Shown here piece after piece: positions 1 to 9,717 of a stretch of 64,000 bases of DNA; the first letter of the stretch is position 1, and every line of letters starts with the position of its first letter. Origin of the DNA: Prevotella vespertina (GTDB taxonomy: Bacteria > Bacteroidota > Bacteroidia > Bacteroidales > Bacteroidaceae); NCBI RefSeq assembly GCF_009728485.1, contig NZ_VVIQ01000002.1:124001-188000 (forward strand), given 5' to 3'. A program made the position numbers and the translations under genes. The notes below the pieces were generated by a model. It did no database searches. It was not told where the DNA came from and saw nothing but the letters and a program-made list of their open reading frames with translations.

Positions 1-43
1 AAATGTAGCCCACACGCAACCCTTAACCTAAAAACAAATAACA

Positions 44-1333
44 ATGAAAAAGATTAGTTTTATCCTTATGCTCGTGGCGTTGACAATCCTTTGTCCGTCA
101 CTGACCTTCGCACAGCTCCAACGCTCCGAGGCGTTTAAAGCGAAGTACAAACTAAAGGAGTTGGTCATTCTATCACGTCACAACATCCGCTCTCCAATAT
201 CTGCCAATGGCTCAACATTGGGCAAGATGACCCCTCACCTGTGGACTAATTGGTCGGCTGCGGGTAGCGAACTGACCCTGCGTGGAGGTGTGTTAGAGAG
301 CGAGATGGGGCAGTTCTTCCGTAAATGGACTATCGATGAGGGCTTGTTCAAGGATAACTATGTGCCAAACATAGACGAGGTGAACCTCTATGCAAACTCT
401 ATGCAGCGCTGTATTGCGACGGCTCAATACTTCTCAAGTGGCTTTATGCCTGTTGCAAACTTGCGCATAAACCATCGCTATGTACCCTCTAAAATGGATC
501 CAATCTTCTTCCCTCGCATTACAAAGAACAGTGAGGCGTTCCGCACGGAGGCTATGAAGCAAATCAATGAGATGGGCGGTAAGGATGGACTCGTTGGTAT
601 CAACAAGGGCTTGAAGGATTCTTATGCGATTATCTCAAAGGTACTCGATATGAAAGAAAGCGATGCTTATAAGAAAGGCGAGATAAAGGACTTCGTTGAT
701 AACGACACCAAGATTATCTTCGAACTCAACCAAGAACCAAGCATGAAAGGCTCATTGAAGACTGCCAACTCAGCCTCTGACGCTTTCATCCTGCAGTATT
801 ATGAGGAGCCAGATGCCGTGAAAGCTGCCTTTGGTCATAAGCTATCTCTTGACGAGTGGATGAAGATTGCGAAGATAAAAGACGTATATGGCGACGTGCT
901 TTTCACCGCTCCTATCGTGGCAGTGAACGTAGCACATCCATTGCTGCAATACATGTATGACGAGTTGAATACAGACTCTCGTAAGTTCACCTTCCTATGT
1001 GGGCACGACTCAAACATTGCAAGCGTTGATGCTGCATTAGGCGTAGAAGAGTATTCACTCCCTAACTCCATAGAGAAGAAGACACCTATCGGCTCTAAGT
1101 TAGTATTCGAGAAGTGGGTGGATAACGCAGGTAAGACTTACGTTGCCGTAAACCTTGTTTACCAGAGTACGGATCAGTTGAAACAGATGTCCCTACTCGA
1201 CCTTCAGCATGCTCCACAGGTATATTCCCTGAAGTTGAAAGGGCTCACGCAGAATGCAGATGGCTTATACTCATTTGAGGATGTAAACAATCGATTCATG
1301 CAAGCCCTCCGTGCCTATGATGAGATAAAATAA
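44..1333 (+). CDS. Histidine-type (histidine acid) phosphatase, secreted
   Basis: This 429-residue protein starts with a signal peptide (hydrophobic residues about 5-22, cleavage near FAQ), so it is exported, probably to the periplasm. The family hydrolyses phosphomonoesters through a phospho-histidine. The catalytic box is at residues 45-51 (RHNIRSP), with Asn where the classical RHGxRxP box has Gly, and the proton-donor HD pair lies in CGHDSN near residue 325. The substrate cannot be read from the sequence; phytate-like or sugar phosphates are possible. It stands alone and is followed by a strong hairpin at 1393-1429. Its promoter would lie before the window. Confidence 0.88.
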   Translation: MKKISFILMLVALTILCPSLTFAQLQRSEAFKAKYKLKELVILSRHNIRSPISANGSTLGKMTPHLWTNWSAAGSELTLRGGVLESEMGQFFRKWTIDEGLFKDNYVPNIDEVNLYANSMQRCIATAQYFSSGFMPVANLRINHRYVPSKMDPIFFPRITKNSEAFRTEAMKQINEMGGKDGLVGINKGLKDSYAIISKVLDMKESDAYKKGEIKDFVDNDTKIIFELNQEPSMKGSLKTANSASDAFILQYYEEPDAVKAAFGHKLSLDEWMKIAKIKDVYGDVLFTAPIVAVNVAHPLLQYMYDELNTDSRKFTFLCGHDSNIASVDAALGVEEYSLPNSIEKKTPIGSKLVFEKWVDNAGKTYVAVNLVYQSTDQLKQMSLLDLQHAPQVYSLKLKGLTQNADGLYSFEDVNNRFMQALRAYDEIK

Positions 1334-1392
1334 GGTGTAAGTCTATTGCACACTCGTAGTATCTAATTCACAAAACAGGTACACACGAAAGG

Positions 1393-1429
1393 AAAATGAC
1401 GTCATATCGTTCTGATATGGCGTCATATT
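1393..1429 (+). terminator. Hairpin downstream of the phosphatase gene
   Basis: A 16-bp inverted repeat (1393-1408 with 1414-1429) around a 5-nt loop, with one mismatch and one G-T pair. The tail after it is only moderately T-rich. It is the likely end of the phosphatase transcript. Confidence 0.6.
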
Positions 1430-1514
1430 CTTAATAACCTCCCGCCACACACGCTCGCTCCCTTCGTACACCTACGCCTTATAAAGCCGTAATAATAAAC
1501 TTTATCGGCAATTG

Positions 1515-1546
1515 TTTGGGAGATTAACAAATAAGTTTTACTTTTG
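1515..1546 (+). promoter_or_regulatory. Promoter of the epimerase gene
   Basis: TTTG at 1515-1518, a 20-bp spacer and TACTTTTG at 1539-1546 match the Bacteroidetes consensus exactly. Transcription would start near 1553, giving a leader of about 95 nt. Confidence 0.7.
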
Positions 1547-1647
1547 TCGGTGCGTGTAGATAAGGATGCAAGGCGGCAGAGATTCACGAACACATCATCT
1601 ATCAAATACACCTAAAGACCAAGTAAACAGACACTATAAAACAAATT

Positions 1648-2838
1648 ATGAATAAGAAAGAATACGTGCGTTCATGGGCTGAAAGCTACAAGAACGACTT
1701 GACAAACAACATCATGCCATTCTGGTTGGAACATGGTTGGGATAAAGAGAATGGCGGTATTTATACATGTCTTAACCGTGATGGTTCGTTGATGGATACC
1801 ACTAAGTCGGTGTGGTTCCAAGGGCGATGGGCATTCATCTGCGCCTTTGCCTATAACAATGTAGAGAAGAATCAAGAGTGGTTAGAGGCGTCGAAATCGG
1901 CTATCGACTTCATTGAGAAGTATTGTTTCGACCAAGATGGTCACATGTACTTCGAGGTTTCTGCCACTGGTCAACCTATACGCAAACGCCGTTACGTATT
2001 CTCTGAGACCTTCGCAGCTATAGCCTTTGCAGAATACTCAAAGGCAACGGGCGACCGCCATTATGCCGAACGTGCATTGCAAGTATTCCATGACGCACAA
2101 CGCTTTCTGGCTACTCCAGGATTCCTCCCAGCCAAGTATGAAAAGGGTGTGGAGGCGCAGAGTCATTCGATTATCATGATTCTCATTAACGTTGGCTCAC
2201 GCCTTCGAGAAGTAATTGACGACCCTACTCTCACCGAGCAGATAGATAAGTCAATCGCACTATTGCGCCAGTACTTCATGCACCCAGAGTTTAAGGCACT
2301 CCTTGAAACCGTTGGCATGAATGGAGAGTTTATAGATACTAATGCTGGGCGAATCATCAATCCAGGTCATTGCATTGAGACGGCATGGTTCATCATGGAG
2401 GAGGCTAAGCTGCGCAAGTGGGACAAGTCACTCCTAGACACAGCCCTGACCATATTCGACTGGTCGTGGGATTGGGGCTGGGATAAGCTCTATGGTGGTA
2501 TTATCAACTTCCGCGATTGCCGCAACTTACCTGCACAGGACTATTCACAAGACATGAAGTTCTGGTGGCCGCAATGCGAGACAATCATTGCCTCGCTCTA
2601 TGCTTACCTCGGTACGGATGATGAAGAGTACCTCTATCGGCACCAGAGAATCAGTGAGTGGACATACGCTCACTTCCCAGATAAGGATTATCCAGAATGG
2701 TACGGATACCTGCATCGTGATGGAACGGTAGCCCAACCAGCCAAAGGAAATATATTTAAAGGGCCGTTCCATATCCCTCGTATGATGATTAAGGGCTATA
2801 TGCTCTGTCAGGAGATCTTACAGAAGATGGAGGAATAA
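1648..2838 (+). CDS. N-acylglucosamine 2-epimerase (AGE/RnBP family)
   Basis: The 396-residue length is typical of the family, which folds as an (alpha/alpha)6 barrel and interconverts N-acetylglucosamine and N-acetylmannosamine, or related sugars such as mannose or cellobiose. Family features include the N-terminal WLEHGWDKENGGIY stretch, NPGHCIE with a candidate catalytic His near residue 241, and GPFHIPR with a second His near residue 375. There is no signal peptide, so it is cytoplasmic. No sialic-acid operon genes are adjacent, so the physiological sugar is open. The gene has its own consensus promoter and a strong terminator and appears monocistronic. Confidence 0.88.
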   Translation: MNKKEYVRSWAESYKNDLTNNIMPFWLEHGWDKENGGIYTCLNRDGSLMDTTKSVWFQGRWAFICAFAYNNVEKNQEWLEASKSAIDFIEKYCFDQDGHMYFEVSATGQPIRKRRYVFSETFAAIAFAEYSKATGDRHYAERALQVFHDAQRFLATPGFLPAKYEKGVEAQSHSIIMILINVGSRLREVIDDPTLTEQIDKSIALLRQYFMHPEFKALLETVGMNGEFIDTNAGRIINPGHCIETAWFIMEEAKLRKWDKSLLDTALTIFDWSWDWGWDKLYGGIINFRDCRNLPAQDYSQDMKFWWPQCETIIASLYAYLGTDDEEYLYRHQRISEWTYAHFPDKDYPEWYGYLHRDGTVAQPAKGNIFKGPFHIPRMMIKGYMLCQEILQKMEE

Positions 2839-2864
2839 AGCCCCTATCACTCCGCTTAAAGCAT

Positions 2865-2920
2865 AAGCAGGGAAAGCGAGATGCGCACATATTGCATTTC
2901 GTTTTCCCTGCTTTTCTTTT
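2865..2920 (+). terminator. Intrinsic terminator of the epimerase gene
   Basis: A 20-bp stem (2865-2884 with 2894-2913, two G-T pairs) around a 9-nt loop is followed by a T-rich run. Confidence 0.8.
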
Positions 2921-2929
2921 GCTTACAAG

Positions 2930-2996
2930 CGTGTTCTGTATTACTTATCTACGTGTTCTGCATTGTTTTGATGCGTGTTTTGCATTGCTTTGATAC
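2930..2996. repeat. Degenerate 22-bp tandem repeat, about three copies
   Basis: Three successive units begin cgtgttctgt, cgtgttctgc and cgtgttttgc at 22-bp steps, and a fourth breaks down after cgta. The units have drifted from one another and show no coding frame. Confidence 0.6.
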
Positions 2997-3206
2997 GTAT
3001 ATTATTTAATTATCTAAGTGTGATAATACTTTATCACGCTTAGATAATATAAAAACATACGTGCTCCGTAAATACGAAAAGCGCACTAAATGAAAACAGA
3101 TTACGTACAAAAGGAATACAAAAACGGCAAGTAAGCGCAGGCAGATGGGCAATGAAAAGAGGATTAGAGATAGCTGTCACAATTTCATACAATAGAATGT
3201 GTCAAA

Positions 3207-3245
3207 CGAAAAAGAGGGTATGTGCCTATTGACACATACCCTCTT
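3207..3245 (-). terminator. Terminator of the small hypothetical gene and NUDIX gene
   Basis: A perfect 13-bp stem (3212-3224 with 3233-3245) around an 8-nt loop is followed on the minus strand by a run of Ts. Confidence 0.75.
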
Positions 3246-3264
3246 CACCTTATTATATATGTAT

Positions 3265-3510
3265 TTACTCGAAACTACTAAGATATTTTATCGCCTCTTG
3301 CATATCGGATGCAAAGGTGCTATGGGTCAGCAAGAACCCTTCCCTACCGGCTGCTAGTTTGTCATAGAGTTCCTTATTCATCGAGTCAACATACGAACTA
3401 ATGGCATACTCTATATCGTCCTTTTGCCGTTCGCTATGCGAGAATGCGTACACTTGATACTTCTGATGAAAGAAGCAATAAGCCGCATCTATACTATCTT
3501 TTGTTATCAT
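3265..3510 (-). CDS. Small conserved-looking hypothetical protein
   Basis: The 81-residue protein is soluble, with no signal peptide or metal motif; it has many aromatic and charged residues and ends in an amphipathic stretch (EAIKYLSSFE). I do not recognise the family. It lies 55 bp downstream of the NUDIX gene on the same strand and ends at a clear terminator, so the two are probably cotranscribed. Confidence 0.7.
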   Translation of the reverse strand: MITKDSIDAAYCFFHQKYQVYAFSHSERQKDDIEYAISSYVDSMNKELYDKLAAGREGFLLTHSTFASDMQEAIKYLSSFE

Positions 3511-3565
3511 ATTACATTACTTTTACCCTATCTATTCATACGCTGTAGCGTGTTCATTAACATGC

Positions 3566-4132
3566 TCACGCATACATTGAAAAGAATTTCCAAAGCGGTG
3601 CGACCATCAGTGCTTGTATGAATTTTCCTTGCACAAGCATATCCTTAACTTCCGCTTTCGTGCGTAAGAAAACCTCTATATCTTCGGTCTCATCCAAATG
3701 TTGCTGGCTTGTCTTCTTCACCCCACGGGCATAGAAACAATGGCAGAGATTATCCATCACGCCAGGGTTAGGGGCGATAGTCATGATTTCTTGCCACTCG
3801 CCACCAGTGTAACCAGTCTCTTCCTCCAGTTCACGTTGTGCAGCGTGCAACGGTTCCTCACCCGCTTCAATCACACCAGCACAAATCTCGGTTGAGACAA
3901 CCCCCAGCCCATGACGATACTGACGTTCTAATATAATGTCGCCTTCCTCGGTCTCTGCAATGACATTGATCCACGATGGATAAGAGAGCACATAATATTC
4001 ATCATAAATCTTGCCATTCGGGAGTTCCACCGTGTCGCAACGCGCCTTCAGCCAAGGGCGATTGATGAGTTGCTTTGAAGAAAGCGTATGCCATACCATT
4101 TCTTTATCGTTCCGTGCCATACTATCATTCAT
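3566..4132 (-). CDS. NUDIX hydrolase (ADP-ribose pyrophosphatase-like)
   Basis: The 188-residue protein carries a complete Nudix box from Gly86 to about Gly107, with REL at 100-102 and EEETG at 103-107, which binds Mg and cleaves a nucleoside diphosphate linked to another group. The upstream strand-rich part and the overall length resemble ADP-sugar pyrophosphatases, so ADP-ribose or an ADP/NDP-sugar is the best guess. A second ATG at codon 6 (4118-4120) is an equally plausible start. A consensus -7 box lies about 30 bp upstream. Confidence 0.88.
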   Translation of the reverse strand: MNDSMARNDKEMVWHTLSSKQLINRPWLKARCDTVELPNGKIYDEYYVLSYPSWINVIAETEEGDIILERQYRHGLGVVSTEICAGVIEAGEEPLHAAQRELEEETGYTGGEWQEIMTIAPNPGVMDNLCHCFYARGVKKTSQQHLDETEDIEVFLRTKAEVKDMLVQGKFIQALMVAPLWKFFSMYA

Positions 4133-4161
4133 TTAATTGTTTGTCATTCGTTATACATCAA

Positions 4162-4169
4162 CAAAGGTA
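4162..4169 (-). promoter_or_regulatory. -7 promoter element of the NUDIX gene
   Basis: TACCTTTG on the minus strand, placing transcription start near 4155, about 25 nt before the start codon. Confidence 0.55.
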
Positions 4170-4298
4170 AAGGATTACACTTGAATGAGCAAATATATAT
4201 TCGCAAAGTAATAAGCACATAACGCCTATTCCGTGCAACATATACGCCTTGAACGAAAACATTTCGTGTTTATTGACAACTTACTCATCTTTTATACC

Positions 4299-4306
4299 TA
4301 TCTTTG
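4299..4306 (+). promoter_or_regulatory. -7 promoter element upstream of the 39-residue gene
   Basis: TATCTTTG on the plus strand with TTG about 23 bp upstream, slightly wide of the usual spacing. It would drive the small gene at 4402. Confidence 0.5.
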
Positions 4307-4401
4307 TACACGGGCAAACAAAAAGGATACAATCCTATCAATCACAGAATACTAACCCCATCACCTGTCGTGAAGCTAATTAATTATGGAGGAATACAAC
4401 T

Positions 4402-4521
4402 ATGAAAAGAAAACGTAAGATGCACAATGAACGTGAGTTTGAGCTTGATAATATCTATCAAGATGATGAACGTCAGCTTGACATTCTAGATGATCTGCCT
4501 TTTGAAAGGCTCAATAGATAA
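4402..4521 (+). CDS. Very small charged protein (39 residues)
   Basis: An ATG preceded by a ggaggaa purine run opens a 39-residue frame that begins MKRKRK and continues as an acidic, aspartate-rich chain ending PFERLNR. A consensus promoter lies about 95 bp upstream. I do not recognise it. The basic start and acidic body suggest a folded or binding peptide rather than chance, but it is short and unproven. A competing ATG at 4386 gives only 10 codons and probably belongs to the ribosome-binding region. Confidence 0.5.
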   Translation: MKRKRKMHNEREFELDNIYQDDERQLDILDDLPFERLNR

Positions 4522-4895
4522 AAAGGATAGGCTGTATTAAAAGACTGAACATGGATACCTAATACTGGGGCAATAGCTCTTGTCGATAAGATACAGCCTC
4601 CTTCCTAACTCACTGACCACAATTATATATTGCAGGAACAGAGCTTAACTCTCTCCCACCCGACAATGATAAGTCGCAGAACTTGTCATTAATATTACTA
4701 TTGGCACGCCCGAACGCACAAAGCAATATTAATCAACTAATTATTGTTAACAAACTAACATTTATCATAAGGAGCTGTCACGTATAATACAGAAAATTAC
4801 TAACTTTGTAGCCGATTATGCCGTATTGGGCTCAGAACAAGTGCTGGATAGATGCTCAGCCGCCCATCGGTACAAACCCGTTTTACAATATAAAC
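4522..4895. other. Intergenic region and leader before rplU
   Basis: It contains a 9-bp inverted repeat with a long loop (4529-4537 with 4591-4599), a 10-bp hairpin (4665-4674 with 4681-4690) and the rplU promoter and leader. I see no further gene. Confidence 0.55.
4801..4808 (+). promoter_or_regulatory. -7 promoter element of rplU-rpmA
   Basis: TAACTTTG matches the Bacteroidetes -7 consensus. Start of transcription would be near 4815, leaving a leader of about 80 nt before the L21 start. Confidence 0.6.
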
Positions 4896-5213
4896 ATGTA
4901 CGCAATTGTAGAAATTAACGGTCAACAGTTTAAGGCAGAGGAGGGCAAGAAGCTCTTCGTAAACCACATCAAAGATGCGGAAGAAGGTAAAGCTGTTGAG
5001 TTTGACAAGGTCCTGTTAGTAGATAACAACGGATCTATCACAGTAGGTGCACCAACTGTAGAAGGTGCAAAGGTAGTAGCTGAGGTTGTAGCTCCTCTAG
5101 TAAAGGGCGACAAGGTTATCGTCTTCAAGATGAAGCGTCGCAAGGACTACAGAAAGAAGAATGGTCATCGTACCCACTTCACTCAGGTAGAAATTAAATC
5201 AATTAACGCTTAA
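4896..5213 (+). CDS. rplU: Ribosomal protein L21
   Basis: This is the 105-residue large-subunit protein L21, which binds 23S rRNA. It begins with the conserved [20 protein letters not shown] and ends with a basic rRNA-binding tail ([15 protein letters not shown]). An in-frame ATG exists 26 codons earlier at 4818, but it lies within a few bases of the predicted transcription start and the added sequence is unlike L21, so I take 4896. rpmA follows after 16 bp; the pair is the usual L21-L27 operon. Confidence 0.95.
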   Translation: MYAIVEINGQQFKAEEGKKLFVNHIKDAEEGKAVEFDKVLLVDNNGSITVGAPTVEGAKVVAEVVAPLVKGDKVIVFKMKRRKDYRKKNGHRTHFTQVEIKSINA

Positions 5214-5229
5214 AAAGGAGGACTTAAGA

Positions 5230-5520
5230 ATGGCACATAAAAAAGGTGTAGGTAGTTCTAAGAACGGTCGCGAATCAGCTTCAAAGCGTTTAGGTGTTAA
5301 GATCTGGGGTGGTCAGAAAATCATAGCTGGTAACATCATTGTACGCCAGCGTGGTAACAAACACTACCCAGGTGAGAATGTCGCACAGGGTAAGGACGAC
5401 ACATTGTATGCTCTTGCAGACGGTGTTGTTTACTTCCACAAGGGCAAGTACAATAAGAGTACTGTATCTGTTCTTTCAGAGGAAGTTTACGCTGCAAAGA
5501 CTGTAAAGCCTGAAGCTTAA
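5230..5520 (+). CDS. rpmA: Ribosomal protein L27
   Basis: The 96-residue protein shows the hallmark [16 protein letters not shown] start and the GNIIVRQRG block. L27 reaches the peptidyl-transferase centre and helps place tRNA substrates. The start follows an unusually strong Shine-Dalgarno sequence (aaggagg) for this phylum, where most genes here lack one. The mature N-terminus is directly encoded, with no Firmicutes-type cleavable extension. A hairpin at 5556-5588 probably ends the operon. Confidence 0.96.
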   Translation: MAHKKGVGSSKNGRESASKRLGVKIWGGQKIIAGNIIVRQRGNKHYPGENVAQGKDDTLYALADGVVYFHKGKYNKSTVSVLSEEVYAAKTVKPEA

Positions 5521-5555
5521 GCGAGAAACAAAACAACTATTCCAAACAAACAACA

Positions 5556-5588
5556 TAATCCCAGCTCTATTAGGAGACTGGGATTTAT
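5556..5588 (+). terminator. Hairpin after rpmA
   Basis: An 8-9 bp stem (aatcccag with ctgggatt) around an AT-rich loop; the T tail is short, so termination strength is uncertain. Confidence 0.5.
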
Positions 5589-5806
5589 GCGTTTAAAGGG
5601 GGGAGACAATTAGGGAGTTGATGGGTAAACGAGTGATTGGGGAATGATTTGAAACATTATCAGTTAATAAGTTGACAGGGGATTAGTGGACAAGTAGACA
5701 AGTTATGGATGGACTAATGCAGCTATCAAAAGTAAATGTATGAAGAGATTAAAGATAGAAGAACAATAACTACTAGGTTCACCCTTAACAACATCCATTA
5801 AGCTAA

Positions 5807-6010
5807 TCAATAGTCCCAAACCTTTGCTGCGAGCTTTACATACTCCACCTTTCCCTCAATATAATCAGCAAAGTACTCAACTGCTGGTACACCATCTGGT
5901 AAAGCGCACGAACCACAACGCCCACAAGAAGGAGCCTTACAATGATAACGATCTTGTATAAACTCGAGACGTTCCTCTCTATCCGAATATTCTATTTGTG
6001 GTGCCATCAT
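5807..6010 (-). CDS. Small cysteine-cluster protein
   Basis: This 67-residue protein has four cysteines arranged CKAPSCGRCGSC (C-x4-C-x2-C-x2-C) at about residues 24-35, which could bind zinc or an iron-sulfur cluster. There is no signal peptide. I do not recognise a named family. It has its own promoter (CTTG, 20 bp, TAACTTTG), which supports a real gene. A second in-frame ATG one codon later is an alternative start. Confidence 0.72.
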   Translation of the reverse strand: MMAPQIEYSDREERLEFIQDRYHCKAPSCGRCGSCALPDGVPAVEYFADYIEGKVEYVKLAAKVWDY

Positions 6011-6060
6011 CTTATTTCAAATGTTTTGATTCAATATAAATTATTTCATAACTAGGTATA

Positions 6061-6068
6061 CAAAGTTA
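6061..6068 (-). promoter_or_regulatory. Promoter of the cysteine-cluster gene
   Basis: TAACTTTG on the minus strand with TTG 20 bp upstream (6089-6091). Confidence 0.6.
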
Positions 6069-6230
6069 CCATTTTCCAGCCATAAAAACAAGCTTTTAAC
6101 GTATCAAATATGCTATAATACCATCACAAAGCAATAATCATATCATCATCTAAACTATAAGATCGCACATATCCATACTTCTTTTATATCATAAAGTATG
6201 GCTCACTATAATTCAAATATCCAATACCAG

Positions 6231-6260
6231 AAAAGGACTACCCCAATGGGATAGTCCTTA
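6231..6260 (-). terminator. Terminator of eno
   Basis: An interrupted stem (aaggacta/tagtcctt closed by ccc/ggg around aat) is followed on the minus strand by four Ts. Confidence 0.65.
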
Positions 6261-6297
6261 ATTATAATGTAGTTCCCCCCTTAATAGGAGCAAGAAC

Positions 6298-7608
<1,311 letters not shown>

Positions 7609-7658
7609 TTATTTTGTTTATTAAAACTGTTATATTTTATATTCTTCTCTACGGAATG

Positions 7659-7666
7659 CAAAGTTA
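7659..7666 (-). promoter_or_regulatory. -7 promoter element of eno
   Basis: TAACTTTG on the minus strand; no clear -33 box at the usual distance. Confidence 0.55.
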
Positions 7667-7730
7667 ATAAAAAAAGTTGGAAACGTATTGCACCAACCTT
7701 TTATATTTATGTTTTTGACATAATTAACGT

Positions 7731-8306
7731 TTAATCTATAATTATGACAGTAACACCTCTTGCTGCCTGAGCACCCATAACGAGCGCTTGTTCTATATCT
7801 GCTGTCTTACTCGGCCCTGATATAAAGCATCCATAACCATAGTCGGTCATGTGTATCTTCTTATAGGCTTCGTGCATATTGTTAACGATTTTATCACGAT
7901 GAACAAGTATAACGAGGTTCTCGGAGATGAAGCAAACAACTCTCTCCTTCATAGTTTGAGGAACCCATACACACCCATTCTCTGCCACGGCAATATCACC
8001 TTCAATAATACCGACATCTGTTCCATTGAGATCTTGTGCCTCAGAAACTATATCGGGATTAATATCAGCCTTTACTCCATCTACATTTGATGCTAACACC
8101 TCTGCTACTGGATAAGCCTTACGGATGTGTTCGTTAATATCATCATCAGCCTTTGCCTCGATGACTTCACTCCCCACATTACGACTCATATCAATAAATT
8201 GCTGTACAACATCTTGATACTTAATTCCTTCAACAGGGGTTTCTGGCAGATCAAACTGATGTATGGTATTACGACGCAGTTTGCTTAATAGTTCTTCCTT
8301 ATTCAT
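7731..8306 (-). CDS. lutC: LutC-type LUD-domain protein, lactate utilisation
   Basis: The 191-residue protein is a LUD-domain (LutC/YkgG) subunit, part of the LutABC complex that oxidises L-lactate to pyruvate. Recognisable blocks are NGTDVGIIEGDIAVAENG and the closing FISGPSKTADIEQALV. It overlaps the end of lutB by 8 bp, so translation is likely coupled. It is the last gene of the operon, and I see no clear terminator between it and the eno promoter. Confidence 0.88.
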   Translation of the reverse strand: MNKEELLSKLRRNTIHQFDLPETPVEGIKYQDVVQQFIDMSRNVGSEVIEAKADDDINEHIRKAYPVAEVLASNVDGVKADINPDIVSEAQDLNGTDVGIIEGDIAVAENGCVWVPQTMKERVVCFISENLVILVHRDKIVNNMHEAYKKIHMTDYGYGCFISGPSKTADIEQALVMGAQAARGVTVIIID

Positions 8307-9681
8307 GCTTCAATTCCTTCATTGCTTGCTTAAAGATAACGTGGAAAGGCTTCTTGGCAAATTGTGGCATAGTATGTCCAATGCTCCAAGGATTCAGTTT
8401 TATATCCATCAACGACTTAGGTATGTGGTTGGCAACTGACGAATTACGCAATAAGGCATCATAGACATGATAATTCTCATAAACAGCCTTCATTCCCTCT
8501 GCCATCACCTTCTTTTCCTTATTCTCTGTACCATATTTCTCTAGACTCTGGCGCCAACGATAAATCTGACTACCTGGAGAAACCTTCGCCGGGCACACAC
8601 AATCACAACTCAAACACAATGAACATGCAGACACGTTACCGCTGTGTTTCTTTGGACTCTTCAGCATACCGAGGTTGACACCAATAGGTCCAGGAATGAA
8701 ATAACTATATGAATACCCCCCCGAACGACGATAGACAGGACAGGTGTTCATACATGCACCACAACGAATACACTTCAACGTCTCCCAGTGTTCATTATTG
8801 GAAACAATGTCACTACGTCCATTATCTACCAAGATAACATGCATCTCTCCGCCTGGACGAGGCTTACGAAATTGAGAAGTAAAAGCCGTAGATGGCTGAC
8901 CAGTACCACTACGAGCTAATAATCGTTGAAATACTGCTAAAGCATCATAATCAGGGATGACTTTCTCAATACCCATGGCTACAATATGCAATTTAGGCAC
9001 CGACGTTGACATATCAGCATTACCCTCATTGGTGCAGACAACACAATCTCCTGTTGAAGCAACACCAAAGTTACAACCTGTCAAACCTGCATCAGCATCC
9101 ATAAAATCCTCTCGGAGATCTTCACGTGCGCATCGTGTAAGATAAGCGGGATCATGGTTTCCCTTTTCATGAGATATTCCTTTTTCCTCAAACATCTCCC
9201 CCACCTCATCACGTGTCAAGTGAATTGCAGGCATAACGATGTGTGCTGGCTTTAAATGCATTAGTTGAAGAATACGCTCACCAAGGTCTGATTCAACCAC
9301 ATTGATACCTCTTTCTATGAGATAAGGATTCATCTCACATTCCTCGGTAAGCATTGATTTCGATTTAACGAGCTTCTTAACTTTATGAGACTTAAGTATC
9401 TCATAGACCATCTCATTAAACTCTTGTGCATCTTTCGCAAAGTGAACGATAACGCCATTACGCTCTAAACTATTAGAGAATTGCTCTAGATAGTCAGCTA
9501 AATGGCTTGCTGTGTGTTCTTTAATACGACTAGCATGTTCGCGTAAGTCCTCCCATTCGGGTAATGCAGCAGCTGCGGCATCTCGCTTCTGACGCACCGA
9601 CCAAAACGTACGATCGTGTTGCTCAACCTTCTTAGGGTCTTTTAGAAACTCTTTAGCTCTCTTTGAATGGTATATTGTCAT
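8299..9681 (-). CDS. lutB: LutB-type iron-sulfur lactate oxidation subunit
   Basis: This 460-residue protein has an N-terminal LUD domain (about residues 60-300) followed by two ferredoxin-like cysteine clusters. The first is CIRCGACMNTCP near residue 306 and the second CSLCLSCDCVCP near residue 352, enough for two 4Fe-4S clusters that pass electrons from lactate. Length and order match LutB of the LutABC lactate pathway. It lies between lutA (36-bp gap) and lutC (8-bp overlap). Confidence 0.93.
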   Translation of the reverse strand: MTIYHSKRAKEFLKDPKKVEQHDRTFWSVRQKRDAAAAALPEWEDLREHASRIKEHTASHLADYLEQFSNSLERNGVIVHFAKDAQEFNEMVYEILKSHKVKKLVKSKSMLTEECEMNPYLIERGINVVESDLGERILQLMHLKPAHIVMPAIHLTRDEVGEMFEEKGISHEKGNHDPAYLTRCAREDLREDFMDADAGLTGCNFGVASTGDCVVCTNEGNADMSTSVPKLHIVAMGIEKVIPDYDALAVFQRLLARSGTGQPSTAFTSQFRKPRPGGEMHVILVDNGRSDIVSNNEHWETLKCIRCGACMNTCPVYRRSGGYSYSYFIPGPIGVNLGMLKSPKKHSGNVSACSLCLSCDCVCPAKVSPGSQIYRWRQSLEKYGTENKEKKVMAEGMKAVYENYHVYDALLRNSSVANHIPKSLMDIKLNPWSIGHTMPQFAKKPFHVIFKQAMKELKHE

Positions 9682-9717
9682 AACTTTGTTACCCTTGTAT
9701 AACCTTATTTATATATA

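Larger units (their letters stand above)
1334..1647. other. Intergenic region between phosphatase and epimerase
   Basis: The region holds the hairpin at 1393-1429 and the epimerase promoter at 1515-1546. I see no further gene in it. Confidence 0.6.
2839..3264. other. Intergenic region with repeats and hairpins
   Basis: It holds the epimerase terminator, the 22-bp tandem repeat, a 17-bp inverted repeat (3009-3025 with 3032-3048, one G-T pair, no T tail) and the terminator of the convergent small gene. I see no gene. Confidence 0.6.

Noticed and set aside
4818-4895. A 26-codon N-terminal extension of L21
   Set aside because: The ATG is almost at the predicted transcription start and the extra residues are unlike L21; the conserved start is at 4896.
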